From positions 16,802,001 through 16,866,000 of the forward strand of contig OX388348.1 of NCBI GenBank assembly GCA_947579665.1: a stretch of DNA of 64,000 nt. Direction: 5' to 3'. The first letter of the stretch is position 1. Each line of letters starts with the position of its first letter. Under the pieces are notes generated by a model. It was not told the origin of the DNA, ran no database searches, and saw only the letters and a list, made by a program, of their open reading frames with translations. Source of the DNA: Sympetrum striolatum. Taxonomy: Eukaryota; Arthropoda; Insecta; Odonata; Libellulidae. The translations under genes were made by a program, and so were the position numbers. Shown here piece by piece: positions 58,689 to 64,000 of this stretch.

Positions 58689-58904
58689 CTTGTCCAATGA
58701 CCTTGTTCTCTAGTCTTTCCCGTGAAAATCTTACACATTTTTCCCAATGACTCTCACTACTCGTAAATAAAAACTTTTTTTACCTTTCTTCTCTTTTCTT
58801 CCTCTCACGTGTTAGATGGACAAGGAACTCTTCTTAGAACTCGACCAAATCTAGACTTTGGTTATTTATTTAAGGCTATATACTTCGTGTAGTTATTGAT
58901 TCAT
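58689..58904. repeat. Direct repeat flanking the LINE fragment (left copy)
   Basis: CTTGTCCAATGACC, CGTGAAAATC, CGTAAATAAA, CTCTCACGTGTTAG and GGCTATATACTTCGTGT occur in order and again at 60957-61174. The two copies are about 216 and 218 bp and clearly diverged. It may be the 3' end of the LINE itself or an unrelated older repeat. Confidence 0.65.
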
Positions 58905-59126
58905 TCATGAGTGTTTTACCTTTTGGTAGGTTAATGTATCCCTATTAATCGACATATCCTTCATATACTTATAGTTAACCCCTTATGTCATTCAAAATCA
59001 TCTGTCTTTGTCTTTCTCTCTGATTTTTCCCTGAATTTTACCCTCTATTACAGTCTTCACCAATCCCTCTCCAATTAATATTTGACCCACCCATTTCTTC
59101 TCTCTACACTTAATCACTTCGATTAA

Positions 59127-60698
59127 CCCATTATCGGCCGGAACTATTCGCCATCGATGAATTTTGATGTTATTTAAATTTTTAGACGTTATGGGACTCT
59201 TTAATACATAGATGTCCTGAAATATCCAAATTTTTTGCGTTATCTTAGTTTTTGGACGTGTTCGAAATTTCGTACGGTGGCCGTAAGGGGGTAAAATATA
59301 CAAATTGAACGTCATGATGTTTATTATCATTTTTATTACAGTAAACGTTAAAAATCTCTTTTTTAAAAACTATAAATGGTAGTAAAACAGAATATATTTT
59401 TATAAATCAGCAGAAAAGTCCATTCTGCGCGTTTTACATAATCATATCTTAAGGATTTCAAGCGCATTTCGCTATAATACTTACTAAGTAATCAAGAACA
59501 ACAAACTCACATTGTTGTCAATTTTCAAATCACATTGTTAATCATTTTCAAATCACTTGTTTTCATTTGCGAATTTAGCGCGTGTGAAAGGCGACAAAGC
59601 ATCTATTTGGGTGAAGTCCTATATTACATTTAATACAGTAAAATGAAGCAGTCTTGTGACAATTTCCACAACGCCTCGGTTTCTCAATACCATCAACCAG
59701 ATGGTCAATACCGTCAAAACGAATTTCTGGAGTTACAAGAGCCGTTTTTTTTAGGAATAACTGGGGCGGGTCTGTTCGGCAGGGTTGGGGTAGATAGTAA
59801 AGCAATTACAATTCTTCGGACAAACTCAAGAAGAGAAATATCTTTTTCCTTGTACCGGAACAACATTCAAGCGTTTACAACACTGCCGTTTAGCATGAAC
59901 CTGATCAATGGCCAGTACCAACATTTTTTTCGGATTTTGATTCGATATATGGCCCGTTGTTGATCGAATGTATTCATACCGCCCATCCGCGGTAGTAGTA
60001 GGCCGAAGGTTATCTCGAGATCGCATTCCCCTAACTTCAATAGGCTGTGCTAAAACTCCCTTCCCAATATCGCGAATACTGGTGACGTCATCTGGCCCTG
60101 CTTCACTATGTGAATCGTCTTGATCAGAGTCATTGCCGTCATTAGGTGGGAATAAAACGAACTCAAGCGCGTCCATTTCGGAAATATCCTTGGCCAGCTC
60201 ATCCTCTTCGTCAAGTTGCTCCAATATATTAAGAATGGCCTCGCCATCCGTGTTCAAATTGTACCTGCAAACAATACCACATTTTTTACCCCCTTCCGGC
60301 CACCGTACGAAATTTCGAACAGTCAACAAAAACCACATGCCTGACTGACATTATTATAACCTTTCATCAAATGACCACTCGTGAATGTAGTTTATGGTCT
60401 AAACAAGCCAGTAACACACTCAGGAACAGAATTCAGATTAGTTTTACCAATAAAAAATAAACAAATACTCACTAGCATGGCATTTTGCGTCGCGCGCCAA
60501 CCTAGACGAAATTTGACCGCGTGGGAAATGGATGGAAAGTGGCGCAGCCCCAAGCCAGGCGGCACGGGTGAATGGCTGGACCTTTCCCGCAAAAATAATA
60601 AGCTAGCGAACTCGATGCAATGACACATCGCGTCACGGCACCGGTTTGTTTACCTCCTTGTTTAGCGTACGAAATTTCGTACGGTGGCCAGTAATGGG
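59127..60698 (-). mobile_element. Internally deleted piggyBac-like element inserted at TTAA
   Basis: The element is bounded by TTAA at 59123-59126 and 60699-60702. Read inwards, the ends are CCCATTATCGGCCGGAAC and CCCATTACTGGCCACCG, imperfect TIRs in the piggyBac CCC style. The palindrome CGTACGAAATTTCGTACG (60666-60683) lies inside the right end. The related GAAATTTCGTACGGTGGCC recurs at about 59265, and in inverse at about 60302-60320 within a 35-bp inverted repeat (59260-59295 / 60286-60320). At 1572 bp it keeps only N- and C-terminal transposase pieces. It splits a LINE frame exactly at TTAA. Confidence 0.85.
59575..60338 (-). pseudogene. piggyBac-like transposase remnants (acidic N-terminus, Cys-rich C-terminus)
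   Basis: The first piece (60338-59826) contains an acidic N-terminal region (LDEEDELAKDISEMDALEF, then NDGNDSDQDDSHSE) typical of piggyBac-type transposases. A TTTGCAG acceptor-like sequence lies just before YNLNTDGEA. The second piece (59805-59575, another frame) ends with DGIDHLVDGIEKPRRCGNCH, FYCIKCNIGLHPNRC and FHTR. This is the C-terminal cysteine-rich zinc-binding domain of PGBD-like proteins, with its C-x2-C and C-x2-C pairs visible. The central DDD catalytic domain is absent. A segment around 59830-59950 could not be assigned. Movement would need a transposase supplied elsewhere. Confidence 0.75.
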
Positions 60699-60956
60699 TT
60701 AAACCCCTCTCCTCCCCAACTATCTCCAGCACCTCCGCGTTTGTTTTCCTCTCAACCCAACTTACGTTTTCCATTCTACACCATATCCACATTTCGAGGG
60801 CCTCCAATCTTGACTCCCTGCTTTCTTAAAGTACACGTTTCGCACCCATAAAGCAACACACACCAAACCAAGGATTTCACCAATCTTTTCCTGATTCCTT
60901 TGCCAAGATCTTTTAGGAGCTCAATAAACCATAAAACAGATAAATTGCGACAACTG

Positions 60957-61174
60957 CTTGTCCAATGACCAATCGTTGTCGAGTCTTTCTCGTGAAAATC
61001 CTTATCTGTTTTCCCAATGACTTTCACTTTACGTAAATAAAGACTTTTTTTTACCTTTCCTCTCTTTTCTTTCTCTCACGTGTTAGGTGAACATAGAAGT
61101 CTTCTTGGAACTCGTCAAAATTTAGACATTGATTATTTGATTCAGGCTATATGCTTCGTGTATTTGTTGATACA
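60957..61174. repeat. Direct repeat flanking the LINE fragment (right copy)
   Basis: Partner of 58689-58904 in the same orientation. It ends exactly where recognisable LINE coding sequence begins at 60956. The minus-strand frame that appears to start the LINE ORF at 61027 reads through this repeat. Confidence 0.65.
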
Positions 61175-61258
61175 TTTCTCAAAACGATATCAATGTTGTG
61201 TTGAAGTGGCTGTTTGAGTAATTATATCTTTGGAAAGCGTAAAACTTAGTGAAATCTC

Positions 61259-61608
61259 TGTATTCGAATACATCGAATATATATAATATATAAAGTCAAA
61301 TTTAACAAATAACGTTTATTTATTATATAAAAATGAATGCTTCGAATCGGTGACTGATTGTGAGTGACGATTGAGGATTGACTGACTGATGACTGCGACT
61401 GACTGCTGCCGACTGGTTGCCGAAAGACTGGCTGACTGCCAATTGACTGCCAATGACTTACTAAAGACTGGAGAATGACTTCCACTGACGGACTGTTGAC
61501 TGGCGACTGACGACTGCCGTATGAAGAATGAGAGCAGCAATCTCGCCAGGTGTCGCTTCCGTCCTCCAGCAGACGATACAAACAAAAGAACGCTCGTTTG
61601 CGCGAACA
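61259..61608 (-). mobile_element. Candidate BEL/Pao 3' LTR (about 350 bp)
   Basis: On the minus strand, TGTTCGCGCAAACG (from 61608) directly follows a purine-rich GGCGGGCGGTA. This is the usual arrangement of polypurine tract and LTR start. An AATAAA-type signal lies at 61317-61322, and the sequence could end at ..TTCGAATACA (61259). Region 61330-61545 is a run of imperfect CAGT/CAGTC repeats (GACTG on +). The other LTR is outside the window, so the boundaries cannot be confirmed. Confidence 0.4.
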
Positions 61609-61720
61609 TACCGCCCGCCACGTTGCGTCCATCTGCAACGACTATCTTTAAACTGGAATAATAAAATAAAAAGAATAAAGAAAACAATAACAATAGAAAA
61701 AATAAACAATCTTGAGCGGA

Positions 61721-62461
61721 TTACCGCCCGCCGTAAAGGGCTGGTTTCCCAATTAAGGCTGCATAACAACCCTTGGCCAATGAATTGACTGGCAAAGGTA
61801 TAAGTTTTAAAAGTGACCGCATCAATTCAGTGCCGGCTGTCTTCACTGTTGCTACTCGAACTGGGTCATCTCGTGCTGGGTGTAGTGCGATGATCTTCCC
61901 CATCGGCCATCTCGTCGGAGGTGATATTTCGTCCTTGATGAGCACGATATCTCCTATCTTGAGACGTTGGATATGTTTCAGCCACTTACTTCGCTGCTGC
62001 ATGTGGTGAATAACGTCCTTTTTCCAAGTCTTCCAAAATGCATTCCGCATACAAGTGATCAGTTTCCATCTGGAAGAAAACGTGTGGTTTAAGTCGACCT
62101 CTAAAAAGGATGAGGGTGGAGAAAGTAATGACGATCCGATTAAAGAATGACCTGGAGTTAGAATAGTAAAATCACTTGCTTCACTATCAATTACTGTTAA
62201 AGGCCTTGATTTGAGAAAAGCTTCGATTTGTAGAATTAATGTTAACAATTCCTCGTATGTAAGCTTAGCATCACCTAAGACTCTCTTGAGATGATATTTG
62301 AAGCTCCGCACCGCAGCTTCCCACAAGCCGCCAAAATGAGGGGCCCTTGGAGGGATGAAAGACCAATGAGTCTCATCTTTGGCAATCCGCGACGCCATTT
62401 CAGCACTGAAAGATGAGGTTTTCTGAGAATAATTGCTTGAGTTCCTGCGAAGCTCCTCCAA
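61721..62461 (-). pseudogene. BEL/Pao integrase end and C-terminal domain (DUF5641-like)
   Basis: The piece includes SRIAKDETHWSFIPPRAPHF then GGLWEAAVRSFKYHLKRVL, which contains the third catalytic residue (E in LWEA) of the integrase core. The DUF5641-type C-terminus follows: WKKDVIHHMQQRSKWL, LKIGDIVLIKDE, RWPMGKIIALHPARDD, VRVATVKT. The frame ends at 61721 just after KPALYGGR. That stop overlaps the first of two GGCGGGCGGTA sequences. The upstream integrase is in another frame, joined near 62415. This part is the least damaged of the element. Confidence 0.85.
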
Positions 62462-63086
62462 ATGTTGTGGCGTTGGCGCTGTATAAAACGGTGCATATTC
62501 CTTTCCTAGCAGAAAATGGATGATAAGCTTCGAAGAATGATTGTGTTGTTAAGTCGGTGACAATTTCTAAGTGAATTGCTCTAGTGACCATACATATAAA
62601 AATTGCTATATATCCTTTGTGAGATCGATTACCCCTGCCCTTAGCCGTTCTCAAGAATAATGGTCCAGCATAATGAAGCCCAGTATAAGAGAAGGCTCTT
62701 TGAGGGGTTAGACTCACTGCAGATAGAGGTGACATCATTTGCGATAAAGGTTTTGAAAAGAATCTTGCACACTTAACGCAATTTCGATAGACTGTCTGGA
62801 TTAATCTTCTGCCTCCAACAATCCAGTAAAATGTACTTAAATAGATTCTCATTAGCTGAGGACCACCATGTAGAGTGGTTGTATGAGCTTCCTCAACAAG
62901 TAACCTAGTGAATTTACTTCTTTTAGAAAGAATGATCGGGTGTTTCTCATCAAAAGAAAAGGAAGAATATTGCAAACGGCCGCCTACTCTTAAGAGGCCC
63001 TGTTCGTACAGGAAAGGGGACAAACGTCTTAAAGCACTTCTCTTCGTTAAAGTTTTACCCTTGCGAATATGAATGATGTCTTCCAT
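62400..63086 (-). pseudogene. BEL/Pao integrase: H2C2 zinc finger and damaged core
   Basis: A linker (LRRLSPFLYEQGLLRVGGRL) leads into the zinc finger, with AHTTTLHGG and NCVKCARF giving the His-His and Cys-Cys pairs. The core follows, with FSYTGLHYAGPLFLR and SHKGYIAIFICMVTRAIHLE. The family has Asp before YAGP; here it is His (LHYAGP). The second catalytic Asp of the family's (S)DNGTNF block is Ala here (YSANATTFGG). With two of the three catalytic acids lost, the integrase is inactive regardless of the frameshifts. The preceding coding sequence (CLTTAELTKAKTVFW) is in this frame, but a frameshift near 63155 separates it from the RNase H piece. Confidence 0.85.
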
Positions 63087-63148
63087 GAAGTATTCCTGTT
63101 GTAAAATTTTCCAAAATACAGTCTTAGCTTTAGTTAACTCAGCCGTAG

Positions 63149-64000
63149 TTAAACATTTACGGTTTCTCTCAGAACTTGGTTAACGCCATCGACCACAGTA
63201 AGCCAATATTCTAATGATTTTTGTAAAAATGATTCGTCAACACTTGCGTTACAGACTAAAACTTTAGACTTTCGTTCCATATCGGTAGAGGTTTGAACTG
63301 ACTTAATGGAAGGCCATTCTTGGCTACCAAGTGAAATCCATCTTGGGTCATTCCACCATAATTGTGAATTGTAAAGTTTTTCGGAAGTATATCCTCGAGT
63401 AGCACAATCTGCCGGATTATCTGCTGATTTCACATGGTGCCATTGACTGAAAGGGCACGTTTCAAGTATTTCATTTACTCTATTCGCGACAAATGACTTC
63501 CAATTTGAAGGATGTCCTTTTAGCCAACATAAAACTTCCTGAGAATCAGTCCAGCAATGAACACTACTCGATTTAAAAGATAATTCTGAAAGAATATACG
63601 ATATGACTCTAGCCAGTAATAAAGCTCCACATAACTCCAACCGGGGTAGACTGACTGTCTTTATAGGTGCCACCTTGGCTTTAGCAAAGATAAGTTTTGC
63701 AGTACCTTGTCTTGGACAATAATAAACGGCTGCTGCATAGGCTCGTTCCGATGCGTCTGAAAACCCATGGAGTAGCCAATGATCTTCGGTGTAGGCTCCA
63801 AAACATCGTGGGATCTTCAGGTGCTGCAGGTCTAATAGTTGATTTGTTAACAAGGACCTAGTATTTTCGTATTTGCCGGTAATAGGAGTATCCCAATCCA
63901 TTCCAGCTATCCATAAATCCTGTAAGAGTATTTTGGCATTGATTAATACGGGTAATACAATTCTAAAGGATCAAATAGTCTAGCGACTTGTGATAGAATT
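63149..64000 (-). pseudogene. BEL/Pao RNase H region, partial
   Basis: Recognisable blocks from the window edge: SQVARLFDPL (near 63990-63960), then a frameshift, then VLINAKILLQDLWIAGMDW. HGFSDASERAYAAAVYY, KVAPIKTVSLPRLELCGALL, HCWTDSQEVLCWLKGHPSNW and WHHVKSADNPADCATRGYTS follow. These are the conserved RNase H-type blocks of Pao-group polyproteins, with the acidic residues in SDAS, LEL and TDSQ still present. The frame ends at a stop at 63149 through a frameshift. The reverse transcriptase upstream is cut off by the window end. Confidence 0.85.

Larger units (their letters stand above)
58920..60956 (-). pseudogene. LINE ORF2 C-terminal fragment interrupted by a piggyBac-like element
   Basis: On the minus strand, LLKDLGKGIRKRLVKSLVWC and VLLYGCETCTLRK (60920-60800) are followed after a frame change by EALEMWIWCRMENVSW and EVLEIVGEERGL. 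Then comes the insertion. At 59123 the frame resumes precisely with IEVIKCREKKWVGQILIGEG and IEGKIQGK. This is the region after the polymerase domain in the same kind of LINE as at 48590, and it covers the part missing there. Weak similarity continues (YKYMKDMSINRDTL) to about 58930. Frameshifts and stops make it non-functional. Confidence 0.8.
61609..64000 (-). mobile_element. BEL/Pao LTR retrotransposon, 3' half, runs off the window
   Basis: Minus-strand order from the window edge: Pao RNase H region, integrase zinc finger and core, conserved C-terminal domain, purine tract, LTR. The copy is degenerate, with at least three frameshifts (near 63955, 63155 and 62415) and changed integrase residues. 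gag, protease and reverse transcriptase, if present, lie beyond position 64000. Confidence 0.85.

Noticed and set aside
61246..61788. Frames of 102-130 codons (-) and 86 codons (+) over the BEL/Pao 3' end
   Set aside because: They run through the candidate LTR and its CAGT repeats, downstream of the polyprotein stop. They are incidental.
1..64000. CRISPR arrays, operons, ribosome-binding sites, rRNA genes
   Set aside because: No spaced identical repeats, no densely packed frames and no rRNA-like sequence. The window is clearly eukaryotic.

Overview
The window looks like a stretch of a large, AT-rich, gene-poor arthropod genome, most likely an insect. It holds fragments of non-LTR retrotransposons (one of the endonuclease/reverse-transcriptase type common in insects, one CR1/Jockey-like), a BEL/Pao retrotransposon, a piggyBac-like element, a P-like element, small Tc1/mariner-like and hAT-like inverted-repeat elements, and tRNA-derived SINEs. 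The species cannot be fixed from the sequence. I see no intact host gene. The open frames outside transposons are short, overlap on both strands and match no family I recognise. The window is best read as intergenic or intronic DNA shaped by many old insertions.

Layout. At 1.7-3.0 kb a 1.08 kb non-autonomous element with a perfect 8-bp target-site duplication sits inside a 128-bp tandem duplication. A longer inverted relative lies at 26.4-28.9 kb and carries a broken fragment that resembles the C-terminus of a P/THAP9-type transposase. A hAT-like element lies at 3.9-4.3 kb and a mariner-like MITE at 7.1 kb. A full-length tRNA-derived SINE with a perfect 12-bp duplication lies at 7.9 kb. Relatives of it are at 29.1, 54.9 and 58.3 kb. 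A 5'-truncated LINE end is at 12.3-13.1 kb, and tRNA-like sequences are at 15.4 and 17.0 kb. A retroposon 3'-end family with an ATT-repeat tail occurs at 17.8, 23.6 and 45.9 kb. From 30.3 to 44.3 kb almost nothing can be named. A 77-bp Tc1-like element is at 46.5 kb and a decayed LINE reverse transcriptase at 48.6-49.7 kb. A hairpin-forming repeat family, each copy flanked by a direct repeat of different length (9, 11 or 13 bp), lies at 22.1, 56.7 and 57.0 kb.

The right end is a nest of transposons. An internally deleted piggyBac-like element (59.13-60.70 kb) is inserted precisely at a TTAA in the 3' part of a LINE ORF. That LINE fragment lies between two direct copies of a ~217-bp sequence. 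Next to it, on the minus strand, is the 3' half of a BEL/Pao element: RNase H, integrase, the conserved C-terminal domain and one candidate LTR. It has several frameshifts and has lost two catalytic aspartates of its integrase.

No genes here work together as a pathway. The relationships that matter are between transposons: nested insertion order, internal-deletion derivatives, and non-autonomous elements that depend on partners not present. The observations most worth following are the P-like element pair and its conserved subterminal motif, the hairpin repeat with variable duplications, the SINE family, and the piggyBac-in-LINE insertion.
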